Source: Torymus aiolomorphi (taxonomy: Eukaryota > Arthropoda > Insecta > Hymenoptera > Torymidae). From it: a stretch of DNA of 64,000 nucleotides. The translations under genes and the position numbers were made by a program. The notes under the pieces are model-generated. The model had not been told where the DNA came from. It saw only the letters and a program-made list of their open reading frames with translations, and did not search any database. Positions 44,553-56,148 of this stretch are shown here, piece after piece. The stretch spans positions 134,371,394 to 134,435,393 of the forward strand of contig CM070876.1 of assembly GCA_036365515.1 (NCBI GenBank), read 5' to 3'. The first letter of the stretch is position 1. The number at the start of each line of letters is the position of its first letter.

Positions 44553-46140
44553 GCTTAATATTAAGCTAGCAGACCATTTTCGGGTATCTTGGCGCGTTTT
44601 TGCCTTACCCAATTTGGAGAGGGGGCATATTTTGGTGCTAATTTCCTGCTGCAAGATGCTCGGAGCCAAAAGTCCCAAAATCCTTCGTAGGTCCCAGAAC
44701 TGGACATAGACCCAGATTGATATTAAGCTAGCAGACCATTTTCGGGTATCTTGGCGAGTTTTTGCCTTAGCCAATTCGGAGAGGAAGCATGTTTTGGTGC
44801 TAATTTTCTGCTGCAAGATGCTCAGAGCCAAAATTCCCAAAATCCTTCATAGGTCCCAGAACTGGACATAGACCCTGATTCATATTAAGCTAGCAGAACA
44901 TTTTTGGGTATCTTGGCGAGATTTTGCCTTAGCCAATTCGGAGAGGAGGCATGTTTTGGTGCTAATTTTCTGCTGCGAGATGCTTCGAGCCAAAAGTCCC
45001 AAAATACTCCGTAGATCCCAGAACTGGACATAGACCCAGATTGATATTAAGCTAGCAGACCATTTTCGGGTATCTTGGCGAGTTTTTGCCTTAGCCAATT
45101 CGGAGAGGGCGCATATTTTGGTGCTAATTTTCTGCTGCAAGATACTAGGAGCTAAAAGTCCCAAAATCCTTCGTAGGTCCCAGAACTGGACATAGACCCA
45201 GATTGATATTAAGCTAGCAGACCATTTTCGGGTACCTTGCCATAGCGAATTCGGAGAGGCGGCATATTTTGATGCTAATTTTCTGCTGTAAGATGGTCGG
45301 AGCCAAAAATCCCAAAATCCTTCGGGGGCCCAGAATTGGACGTAGGCCCTTGGCTGAGAGAATCATTTTCTGCATAATCGGTTTCTAGCGAAAAAAAACT
45401 AACCAGTATTTGAGTGCTAATTTTCTGCTAATTTTTTACGCCCATCCGGATTTTTCTGCTCCAGCCGTTTTCGACGAACATGCGATCGGCTAGCTTAACC
45501 TTTAGAGGACGGGGATTTGGGTTTACTGTTTTCTCTCACTTTTCTATAGAAATCGAGTTTTTGTGATGTCTCACATCTCAAAACTAACACATGTAAAGGG
45601 TCGATCATGGGCATTGCCCGTATAGGGACCATCCCGTCCTCTAAAGGTTAATATTAAGCTAGCAGACCATTGTCGGGTATCTTGGCGAGTTTTTGCCTTA
45701 CCCAATTTGGAGAGCGGGCATATTTTGGTGCTAATTTCCTGCTGCAAGATGCTCGGAGCCAAAAGTCCCAAAATCCTTCGTAGGTCCCAGAACTGGACAT
45801 AGACCCAGATTGATATTAAGCTAGCAGACCATTTTCGGGTATCTTGGCGAGTTTTTGCCTTAGCCAATGCGGAGAGGAAGCATGTTTTGGTGCTAATTTT
45901 CTGCTGTAAGATGGTCCGAGCCAAAAATCCCAAAATCCTTCGTAGATCCCAGGACTGTACGTAGGCCCAGATTAATACTAAGCTAGCAGGCCAGTTTCGG
46001 TTATCTTGGCGAGTGTTTGCAATAGCGAATTCGGAGCGGCGGCATATTTTGGTGATAATTTTCTGCTGTATTATAGTCGGTGTCAGAAATCCCAAAATCC
46101 TTCGGAAGCCCAGAATTGGACATAGGCATGAAGTTGAAGC
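44553..46140. repeat. 163-bp subrepeats of nested foldback, left arm
   Basis: About eight copies spaced near 162 bp, each with TTAAGCTAGCAGACCATTTT, ATCTTGGCGAGTTTTTGCC and a TCCCAGAACTGGACATAGAC segment. A 149-bp MITE interrupts the array at 45499-45647. Confidence 0.92.
45499..45647. mobile_element. piggyBac-like MITE, TTAA duplication
   Basis: Inverted ends CCTTTAGAGGACGGG(GAT) and (ATC)CCGTCCTCTAAAGG, flanked by TTAA on both sides (45495-45498 and 45648-45651). No coding capacity. The CCTTT terminus and TTAA fit piggyBac-type MITEs. Confidence 0.85.
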
Positions 46141-46530
46141 TACCCGCTACACATTCTATACGCCCCAAGATCCACACTGAAATAGTGGGGCAAAATGAGG
46201 CATGTAAAAATTTCGCATTAAATATTGTTTACAATCACGCAAGTCACATATAAGTGATGACAACCCATTAGTAGCAATGATAAAATATATAAATCAGCGT
46301 CAACAAATTTTTGGTGCTAATTATTTAAATAAACAATTAAGCAGCTTACTTGCATAAAAAGCAAGGATATCCGCAGCTTTGCGAATTTTGGAGCTGTAAC
46401 TCCGGTTCAAATTATGACAGGACAACGAAACTGCGGGAAAACGATCTTCTGATCTGGGCAAACACCTCCTTGTAGGAGAATTTGCGGCACCAAATATTTA
46501 AATAAACAATAAAGGGGATCAGACACCTTT
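46141..46530. repeat. Unique inverted block and first 173-bp unit, left
   Basis: 46141-46315 matches 50820-51000 in reverse complement (GGGGCAAAATGAG, CACATATAAGTGATG). One unit of the 173-bp repeat follows (AATTATTTAAATAAACAATT, AGGATATCCGC). Confidence 0.85.
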
Positions 46531-46674
46531 ACAATTTTCTTCATAAAATGACCTGAAAAAAATTAATTTTCATAATTAGAAATATTTAGAAGTAATATCC
46601 TAAAAATATATTCAATTTATGATAAAATGAGACCCAAAACAAATATTCTGATCGATTTTAACCAAAAATGTGGC

Positions 46675-47020
46675 CAATTTTTGCTCTGCCGTCGACTCCA
46701 GATTCAGGAACTGCATATATTTTAATGGGAGAGGTCCTAAAATTTTGGTATTTTATATGACTATTGACTGAAGAGTTGTATGTATACAATTTATTTGATT
46801 AAATAATTTTTTACGGTCAAAAATTGCTAAAAAATCTTAAATTTAAGTGAAATTCAGATTTTTTAGCAATCTTTGACCGTAAAAACTTATTTAATCAAAT
46901 AGATTGGATACATACAACTCTTCAGTCAATAGACATATAAAATACCAAAATTTTAGGACCTCTCCCATTAAAATATATGCAGTTCCTGAATCTGGAGTCG
47001 ACGGCAGAGCTCAAAATTTT
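46675..47020. repeat. Foldback palindrome in the loop
   Basis: About 160-bp arms: GCTCTGCCGTCGACTCCAGA to the AAATTTAAG centre (about 46845), mirrored to 47012. Probably a MITE. No target duplication is resolved. Confidence 0.8.
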
Positions 47021-47204
47021 ACATTATGTAGAAAACAGCTTTAAAGATAAAATTACTACAATACTTCTTTATTTCTTCTTCTTTATTTCTTAACTCCATC
47101 TCTGCCCTGATATACAAAAAAATATTGTTTTTCGCTCAAAATATTTTACATTTAGACCAAATATTCTGGTACCTCAGTATACGATCTATCAGACTTGTAA
47201 GCTA

Positions 47205-47423
47205 CACTGAGAGAATTTCGGGGGCGCAGCGGTATTTACTATGATGCAGCAGACGCCCTGTTCGTTTCGCGCAGCAGCTCTACCGAATTTAGGAGAGCGG
47301 GCGCCTTAAAAGCGATGTTCGGGCAGCAGCAATACCAAAAAAGAGAGCATCAGACGCACCAAAATAAAAGACAACGACTTTTGTCCGCGCAAGGGCACCA
47401 GCACTCCTAAAATTCTCTCAGTG
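47205..47423. mobile_element. Mariner-type MITE, TA duplication
   Basis: Ends CACTGAGAGAATTT and AAATTCTCTCAGTG, flanked by TA (47203-47204 and 47424-47425). 219 bp, GC-richer interior, no ORF. Confidence 0.8.
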
Positions 47424-47559
47424 TATGAGCACGCGTAACAGTCATATCCACATCAGTCAGTCAAGTTTGTTAAGTGGTTTAATATGTAGATCCTTTGGTG
47501 CTTTTAAATCCATATGTTTTTAATAAACTTTATCACATATATTAGATTCTTATACATAT

Positions 47560-47990
47560 ACTGAGGTAAATAAAGAATGTATTGAGAAATCCAAAATCCT
47601 TCATGCATGTTATGAAGCCAGTGTCGCCATAGCCAAATGCTTGAAAAAAATGTTTATAGCAGCAACATTCCTATATTGATCTTTTTTAATGTCTGATAAG
47701 GTGAACTTTTCTACTTGTCCTTCATTTTTCTTTTTCACATATAATATTATTACTTAATAAAGAGAATACGACTGATACATATTTATTGCAGTGCATAACT
47801 GTTTTTACTTCAGAAAATAAAATGTCAATTATATCATAGTGAGATTCAGGCAATGGCTGATAATGGTAGCTTTCTGGCAGAAGCGAAGTTTCCATAAAAT
47901 TTTTCTGCACAATAGCATATCTTTCCTTCCTTTAAAAGTTGATTTAAATCTGTACACTAAATGTTTTTTGTAATAGTCAATATAGACCTA
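47560..47990 (-). other. Exon-like fragment in the foldback loop
   Basis: Homologous to 29245-29580, with an extra segment of about 100 bp at 47675-47780. The minus-strand frame (47722-47910) reads PESHYDIIDILFSEVKTVMH. It lies in the loop of the nested foldback element, so it may be captured host sequence. The source gene is not known. Confidence 0.45.
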
Positions 47991-48414
47991 ATTTTTCTTT
48001 AGTATCAATCCCTGTTATTTTAAGTATAAAGTTTCCAATAAAAGTTCAAGTACTAAAAGCTATTTCTAAAACATTAATTCAACTGTCACACGTATTACTC
48101 AAACACTTTTAAAAACTGATTTAAACACATTTACGTATTATAATACATTAAATGTTTACTCCAAAGTTCGTTGGAAACAATGAAAATTAAGAACAACACT
48201 TTGTATAGAAAAGGCGCTGATGCTGATATCACAGTGTTTATATGAAATGACAGCTGTGCATGTTTACATTGCTTGCGAACTTTTACATAGGTTAAAATCA
48301 GCTCTGTTAGAGTGAATGCACATTGCATGCCGTATGCGGTATGCCGTCAGATAAAAAGTTTTTGTCTGAAATCTATAGAATTTATAACTCTATGATTATA
48401 AATTCCATAGGAAT
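47991..48414. other. Loop remainder, no gene recognised
   Basis: AT-rich anonymous sequence between the exon-like fragment and the 173-bp array. Confidence 0.4.
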
Positions 48415-50830
48415 TGTTTAAATACACAATTCAGCAGCTTACTTGCATAAAAAGCAGGGATATCCGCAGCTTTTCGAATTTTGGAGCTGTAACGCCATTT
48501 CAAATTATGACCGGCTAACGAAACTGCTGGAGAATGTTTTTCTGATGTAGAAGAATACATCCGCGTAGCAAAATTATCGGCACCAATTATTTAAATAAAC
48601 AACTAAGCATCTTACTTGCATAAAAAGCAAGGATATCCGCGGTTTTTCGAGTTTTGCAGCCGTAACTCCTTTTCAAATTATTACAGGATAAGGAAACTGC
48701 GGGAAAATGTTTTTCTGATGTAGACGAACACCTCCCCGTAGGAGACTTAGCAGCACCAATTATTTAAATAAACAATTAAGCAGCTTACTAACATAAAAAG
48801 CAGGGATATCCGCGGGTTTTCGAATTTCGGAGCTGTAATCTCGTTTCAAATTATGACCAGCTAACGAAACTGTGGGAGAATGTTCTTCTGATGTAGACGA
48901 ACACCTCCGCGAGGAGAATAAGCGGCACCAATTATTTAAATAAACAATTAAGCAGCTTACTTGCATAAAATTTCGCAAAACTGCACATATCTTTGCTTTT
49001 GTGCAAGCTGATTAATTGTTTATTTAAATAATTGGTGCCGCAAATTCTTCTACGCGGATGCGTTCGTCTACATCAGAAGAACATTCTCCCGCAGTTTCGT
49101 TAGCCGGTCATAATTTGAAACGGAGTTACAGCTCCAAAACTCGAAAAACCGTGGATATCCTTGCTTTTTATGCAAGTAAGAAGCTTAATTGTTTATTTAA
49201 ATAATTGATGCGGCTAATTCTCCAACGCGGATGTGTTCTTCTACATCAGAAGAATATTCTCCAGCAGTTTCGTTAGCCGGTCATAATTTGAAACGGAGTT
49301 ACAGCTCTAAAACTCGAAAAACCGTGGATATCCTTGCTTTTTATGCAAGTAAGATGCTTAATTGTTTATTTAAATAATTGATGCGGCTAATTCTCCAACG
49401 CGGATGTGTTGTTCTACATCAGAAGAACATTCTTCAGCAGTTTCGTTAGCTGGTCATAATTTGAAACGGAGTTACAGTTCCAAAATTCATAAAGCCACGG
49501 ATATCCTTGCCTTTTATGTAAGTAAGATGCTTAATTGATTTAAATAATTGGTGCAGCTAATTCTTCTACGCGGAGGTGTTTCTCTACATCAGAAGAACAT
49601 TTTCCCGCTGTTTGGTTATCCTGTCATAATTTCAAATGGAGTTCAGCTACCAAAACTCGAAAAACCACGAATATCCTCGCTTTTTATGCAAGTAAGCTGC
49701 TTAATTGTTTATTTAAATAATTGATGCCGCTAATTCTCCTACGCGAATGTGTTCGTCTACATCAGAAGAACATTCTGCCGCAGTTTAGTTAGCCGGTCAT
49801 AATTTCAAATGGAGTTACAGCTCCAAAATTCGAAAAACCGCGGATATCCTTGCATTTTATGCAAGTAAGATGCTTAATTGTTTATTTAAATAATTGGTGC
49901 CGCAAATTTTGCTACGTCGATGTGTTCTTCTACGTCAGAAGAACATTCCCCAGCAGTTTCGTTAGCTGGTTATAATTTGAAACGGAGTTACAGTTCCAAA
50001 ATTCGCAAAGCCACGTATATCCTTGCCTTTTATGTAAGTAAGATGCTTAATTGTTTATTTAAATAATTGGTGCCGCTAATTCTTCTACGTGGAGGCGTTT
50101 GTCTACATCAGAAGAACATTCTCCAGCAGTTTCATTAGCTGATCATAATTTGAAACGGGGCTACAGCTCCGAAATTAGAAAAGCCGCGGATATCCATGCT
50201 TTTTATGTAAGTAAGCTGCTTAATTGTTTATCCTTGTTATTCCCTTTTATTGTTATTCCTTGCTTTATATGCTAGTAAGATGCTTAATTGTTTATTTAAA
50301 TAATTGGTGCCGCTAATTTCCCAACGCGTATGTGTTCCACTACATCAGAAGAACATTCTCTAGCAGTTTTGTTAGCCGGTCATAATTTGAAACGGCGTTA
50401 CAGCTCAAAAATTCGAAAAACAGCGGATATCCTTGCTTTTTAGGCAAGTAGGATGCTTAATTGTTTATTTAAATAATTGGTGCCGCAAATTTTGCTACGC
50501 CGATGTGTTCTTCTACATCAGAAGAACATTCTCCAGCAGATTCGTTAGCCGGTCATAATTTGAAACTGAGTTACAGCTCCAAAATTCGAAAAACCGCGGA
50601 TATCCTTGCTTTTTATGCAAGTAAGATGCTTAATTGTTTATTTAAATAATTGGTGCCGCAAATTTTGCTACGCCGATGTGTTCTTCTATATTAGAAGAAC
50701 ATTCTCCAGCAGGTTCGTTAGCCGGTCATAATTTGAAACTGAGTTACAGCTCCAAAATTCGAAAAACAGCGGATATCCTTGGTTTTTAAGTAAGCTGCTT
50801 AATTGTTTATTTAAATAATTAGCACCAAAA
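48415..50830. repeat. 173-bp satellite, head-to-head arrays
   Basis: Three units in forward orientation (48415-48985) abut about eleven in reverse (48990-50830), marked by TTAATTGTTTATTTAAATAA at about 49012, 49187, 49358, 49702, 49874, 50049, 50286, 50458, 50632 and 50800 plus one shortened copy near 49530. Each also has CATCAGAAGAACATTCT and GCGGATATCCTTGC. The flip at about 48985 marks the inner axis. Confidence 0.92.
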
Positions 50831-51000
50831 ATTTTTTGACTCTGATTTATATAGTTTATCATTGCTACTATGGGTTGCCATCACTTATATGTGACTCGCA
50901 TGCTTGTAAAAAATATTTAATGCGAAATTTTTACATGTCTCATTTTGCCCCACTATTTCAGTACGGGTCTTCCGGCGGATAGAATGTATGGCGGGTAACT

Positions 51001-52081
51001 TCAGCTTCATCAATTCTTGGCTCCCGAAGGATTTTGGGATTTTTGACTCCGACCATCTTACAGCAGAAAAGTAGCACCAAAATATGTCGTCTCTCCGATT
51101 CGCTATTGCAAACACTCGCAAGATATCCGAAAATGGTCTGCTAGCTTAATATCAATCGGGGTTTATGTCCAGCTTTGGGACCTACGAAAGATTCTGGGAC
51201 TTTTGATTCCGAGCGTCTTGCAGCAGAAAATTAGCACCAAAATATGCGCCCTTCCCAAATTGGCTAAGGCAAAAACTCGTCACGATACCGACAAATGGTC
51301 TGCTAGCTTAATATTAAGCTAGCAGATCGCATGTTTCTCGGAAACGGCTGGAGCAGAAAAATCTTGGTGGGCGTAAAAAATTAGCAGAAAATTAGCACTA
51401 AAATTTTGGTTAGTTTTTTTTTCGCTAGAGATGGTCTGCTAGTTTAATATCAATCTGGGTCTATGTCCAGTTCTGGGCCCTACGAAGGATTTTGGGACTT
51501 TTGACTGCGAGTATCTTGCAGCAGAAAATTAGCACCAAAATATACCCCCTTTCCGAATTGGCTAAGACAAAAACTCGCCAAGATACCCGGAAATGGTCTG
51601 CTAGCTTAATATCAATCCGGGTCTATGTCCAGTTCTGGGACCTATGAAGGATTTTGGGACATTTGGCTCCTAGCATCTTGCAGCAGAAAATTAGCACCAA
51701 GACATGCCTCCTCACCGAATTGGCTAAGGCAAAAACTCGCCAGGATACCCGAAAATGGTCTTCCAGCTTAACATCAATCTTGGTCTATGTCCAGTTCTGG
51801 GACGTACGAAGGATTTTGGGTCTTTTGGCTCCCAGCATCTTGCAGCAGAAAATTAGCACCAAAATATGCCCCCTCTCCGAATTGGCTAAGGTAAAAACTC
51901 GCCAAGATACCCGAAAATGGTCTGCTAGCTTAATATGAATCTAGCAGATCGCATGTTTCTCAGAAACGGCTGGAGCAGAAAAATCCGGGTGGGCATAGAA
52001 AATTAGCAGAAAATTAGCAGAAAATTATGGTATTGTTTATAAGCCCGGGTCATAAAAGTGATCTGCTAGCTTAATAGACGT
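51001..52081. repeat. 163-bp subrepeats of nested foldback, right arm
   Basis: Reverse-oriented partners of 44421-46140, about six copies with GGTCTGCTAGCTTAATATCA. It includes the tip-type variant (GCATGTTTCTCGGAAACGGC) twice, at about 51328 and 51950. Confidence 0.92.
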
Positions 52082-52309
52082 TGTGGGAAATAAGGTCCTC
52101 GCATATAAGGGAGTCATGTAGATATGAAAAAATAAGTAAAAAGATTACTTAAATAATTTTTAAGTCCAAGTAGGCGGGGGATGTGAGGTCCACGCATATA
52201 AGGGAGTCATGTAGACATGAAAAAATAAGTAAAAAGATTACGTAAATAATTTTTAAACCCAAGTAGGCGGGGGATATGAGGTTCACGCATATAAGGAAAT
52301 CATGTTGAC
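52082..52309. repeat. 93-bp subrepeats, after the nested foldback
   Basis: About 2.5 copies in plus orientation (AAGTAGGCGGGGGATRTGAG). The array is resumed at 52744-52872, 53899-54084 and 57961-58345, each gap being a separate insertion. Confidence 0.92.
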
Positions 52310-52743
52310 GGGGGGGGGGGGGGGTCCAAAGTTTAGACGACTCACTTGAAAACTGAAGTCAACTATAGACGTGCTCGGTTTCGATATAAGCTACTGCAGA
52401 TTGTGCAAAATTTCGACATTCTAAATTACGAAATAAAATTCTCGAATGTAACAATTCACCTACTGTCCAAAACATCGAATTTCATTAATAGAATTTTAAT
52501 AGCGATACAATAAACATATTTCGAAATAAATCATTAAAAACAAGTTATCTTTGCTTTGAAATCGTATTGATGAAATTCGATGTTTTGGACAGTAGGTGAA
52601 TTGTTAGATTAAAAAATATAATTTTCGTCTTTTAGAATTTCGAAATTTTGCACAATCTGCAGTAGCTTATATCGAAACCGAGCACGTCTATAGTTGACTT
52701 CAGATTCCAAGTGAGTCATCTAAACTTTGGATCCCCCCCCCCC
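52310..52743. mobile_element. G-tipped foldback MITE, 8-bp duplication
   Basis: Starts with about 15 G and ends with about 11 C. Inverted arms of about 190 bp (TCCAAAGTTTAGACGACTCA and GCTCGGTTTCGATATAAGC inwards). It is flanked by ATGTTGAC (52302-52309) and ATGTAGAC (52744-52751), an 8-bp duplication with one change, and the 93-bp repeat consensus has ATGTAGAC once. Confidence 0.82.
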
Positions 52744-52872
52744 ATGTAGACATGGATAAATAAGCCAAACGATAATTTAAAAATTTTTTAAACCCAAGTA
52801 GGATGTGGGAAATAAGGTCCACGCATATAAGAGAGTCATGTAGATATGAAAAAATAAGCAAAAAGATTACTT

Positions 52873-53898
52873 TCTAACGGGATGGCTAGTGGGGGAAAAT
52901 CCCAACAAGCCACAGGCCAGTGATGCCCTAGAACACGGTGCCGCGGGTGTCAGACTAAAATGACTTGCCCGGGGATCTGCTCCTGGAATCCCGAAAACAA
53001 CGCGAAGATCGCACGCGAACTTCGCTTTCCAACTAATTGGATCGCTGAGTGAAAAGCGCGCGCTTGAAGAGTAAAGTCGTTTTCCCGCGGAGGCGGCGGT
53101 ATCCGGGAGAAGGACAGGTTGTAATGAACAACGCAACGAGTAACTAGATATCACAATATATTCAAATCTCTAATAATTACAAGCACAACGCACGTGATGA
53201 TTAGAACAAATATGAGTTAGTTCGCGCACGACGGTTAAGATTCAAACGCGCGAACGATACGGCGCGCGGCGAAGCTGCTAATCTCGCGCGCGGTGTTAAA
53301 GTACGGCGGGCTGACACACACCCGCACGTACACGGCAGAGAAAGCTTGCACGGGGCGATTTCCGTGCGAGCCTTTGCAATAAACCCGCGAGAGGAGAGTA
53401 GAAAACTTACGTTAGGAAGGAGCAGCGGATGTACTCGGCTCTCTCTCGCTCTCTGTCGCTCGCGTAGCAGTTGCGTTCTCTTTCTCTCTCTCTCTTACTC
53501 ACTGTATTGGGTCGGCAGGCGGGCTGGCTGCCGGCTCCTCGTTCGCTGTCTCTGAGGCTTACGCGGCTCGGGATCGCTCTCTCTCTGTCTCTCTTGCGTG
53601 CGCATACACTATGTGCGGCGCCTCCACTACACTCGCAGGGTCTAACTAAAAACGATAGGGCGGCGCGGACAAGTTAACTCACGAGAGACACGGAGGAGAT
53701 GTTTCATACGCGATGGCAGACACGAAGATGGCTGCCGTGACTCGCATAAAGCCGTAGCAGCTTCGCGGGCACGCGACGGGCATATTACGCGTCGCGAGAC
53801 CGTTCTAATCCGGTCAGGATGCTCGCGCCCCCGGTGAGCATGCCTGCTTGGCGCGGGTAATTCGAATTTCGAATTACCTAACTCGCGCACGCGTTACA
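52873..53898 (-). mobile_element. Solo LTR inside the 93-bp array
   Basis: On the minus strand it starts TGTAACG and ends CGTTAGA (one change from CGTTACA). ACTT flanks it on both sides (52869-52872 and 53899-53902), and the undisturbed array has a single ACTT at this place (GATTACTTAAATAAT). It is GC-rich, with CT/CTCTCT tracts. 1026 bp, no internal genes. Gypsy- or BEL-type by duplication size. Confidence 0.85.
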
Positions 53899-55427
53899 AC
53901 TTAAATAATTTTCAAACCCAAGTAGGCGGGGGATGTGAGGTCCACGCATATAAGGGAGTCATGTAGACATGAAGAAATAAGCCAAACGATAATTTAAATA
54001 ATTTTTAAACCCAAGTAGGCGGGGAATATGAGGTCCACGCATATAAGGGCGTCCTGTCGATATAAAAAGTAAGTCAAACGATAACACAACCCCACAAAAA
54101 AATGAAAAAAATAAAAAACTTTAGATCGGATTATCATATCTCGGTGTATTTTGGCCCCCTAAATATGATTTCAAGGTCAGAATTCGTTCATCACGTCTGA
54201 ATTTGGAGATATGATTAGGTATAAGATTTTTTAAATATCTTAAAAAACAAAATAAAAACAATTTGTTTGTTAATCTTTTCTACAAAACAATGTAGCATTG
54301 TTTGCGCCCTTCAAGACCAACTTTACACCATCCCTCTACAGTTTTGCTTTCTCATAGAGGAAGCTTTGTGATAGTAAATAAAATATTCATTCTATGGATT
54401 ATATTTTTCGGATGTATCTCTGAAAGAATCGCCGTGAATTCTTTTACTATATATTATCATTTCAAATTACATATCGCGCATTTCCCTTATACTACTGAAA
54501 TATAATAAAATGTTATCGTATGTATTATATTTCTAAGATTGCACTACTAATACTGCAGAAACAATTCTGAAATGTTACAGGAATATTGTAGTAACCACTT
54601 CGGTAATGTTACCGAAACGTGTAATATTTCAGATGAAAAATTTCGGTAAGCACCTTCACTGTGAATATATGAAAAAAATTCCATTGTAAATATTGGTTAT
54701 TATCGATAAATTAGTTTTTTCAATAGATTTGAAAAAATTATTAATAATACACACAAAGTTTCGGACAAATCTAGTAGTAGTAAAATTTGAAATTTTTTAA
54801 AAATTAACGATATCTTATAATCGTTAAAAATCTAAAAATAATATATATTAAATTTGCCAAAGTAAAGTTAGAAGAAAACCTTAACAAATTCTCACAAAAA
54901 AAAACTTTTGCATCCTCATAGAGGAAGCTTTGTGATAGTAAAAAAAAAAGTTTATGAGATAATGTATTAGAAATGTTATTTAGCAAATTTGGAATCGAAA
55001 TACACTATTTTTAGAAAATGTCCGTATGGATGTGTGTGTGTGTGTGTGTGTATGTATGTCCGTATACGCTGATATCTCATGATCTACTCGACCGATTTTA
55101 ACGGGAGAGTGATCATTTTTTTAGATTTTGCTTCCACAATTGGGGTCAATATTCTATTTTTGTAAAATTTAATTTTTTTTTTATAGCCATTTTTTAATTT
55201 CCAAAATTTTTTTTTTCGATTTTTTTAATATTTAGAACAAATATTGTTTATATATCATGAATTCTCTGTATGTAGGATAAAATTATCTACAATTAAAAAA
55301 AAAAAAAGTCGGTAGCTATATTTCATCATAAGTTATTGATGAAAACGTAAATTTTTGTATAGGTTATATTTCGAAATTAAAAAAAGATATTAACATGAAT
55401 ATTTTTTTGGTTATAAAGGATATTAAA

Positions 55428-56148
55428 GGGGGGGTATGGTTAATTCGTAAAAAAATGGGTCATTTTTAATGATTTTTATATTCGCTCCAGTAAATGAAAA
55501 TTTATTTTAATAAAAAGTATACGGTTCAGTAACTATTGTACAATATTCTGTGAAATTTTCATTGAAAAATATTAAAAATTAAGCCGTTGGCAGTAATTCT
55601 GCGGAGGTGCCTTGACAAAATGTTGTTTTGCGATGGACAGCATATCTCAGCACTGTATCGTCTGAAATTAAAAATTGAAACAGATATCGTTAGATAAGCA
55701 CATTCTCGAGGTAACAACGAGACCTTTTTTTTTTTAATTATTAACAATTTTACAGTAACAAATATGTCAATATTTTTAGCAAAAATCGGTGTTTTTATGT
55801 CAAAGTGTCACCAAAAATTGAAAAATCGAAAAAAAAAATCCCTCTCGTTGTTACCTCGAGAATGTGCTTATCTAACGATATCTGTTTCAATTTTTAATTT
55901 CAGACGATCCAGTGCTGAGATATGCTGTCCACCGCAAAACAACATTTTGTCAAGGCACCTCCGTAGAATTGCTGCCAACGGCTTAATTTTTAATATTTAT
56001 CAATGAAAATTTCACAGAATATTGTACAATAGTTACTGAATCGTATACTTTTTATTAAAATAAATTTTCATTTACTGGAGCGAATATAAAAATCATTAAA
56101 AATGACCCATTTTTTTTACGAATTAACCATACCCCCCCCCCCCCCCCC
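55428..56148. mobile_element. Second G-tipped foldback element
   Basis: Begins with about seven G followed by TATGGTTAATTCGTAAAAAA and ends in the complement plus about 17 C. Arms of about 310 bp include CAGATATCGTTAGATAAGCA. Loop at about 55735-55850. No reliable target duplication. Confidence 0.78.

Larger units (their letters stand above)
44421..52081. mobile_element. Nested 7.7-kb foldback element
   Basis: The ends are inverted (CGTCTATTAAGCTAGCAGAT and its complement) and are flanked by TGTGGGAAAT on both sides (44411-44420 and 52082-52091). The uninterrupted 93-bp repeat (for example at 52806-52815) has this text once, so it is a true target duplication of 9-10 bp. The arms carry 163-bp subrepeats (GCTAGCAG type), a unique block of about 170 bp, then 173-bp subrepeats. 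The loop (46530-48415) holds a small palindrome, a MITE and an exon-like fragment. No transposase is present. The duplication size suggests the same kind of enzyme as for the outer element. Confidence 0.85.

Noticed and set aside
48415..50830. CRISPR-like regular array
   Set aside because: Units are contiguous 173-bp satellites without unique spacers, and the genome is eukaryotic.
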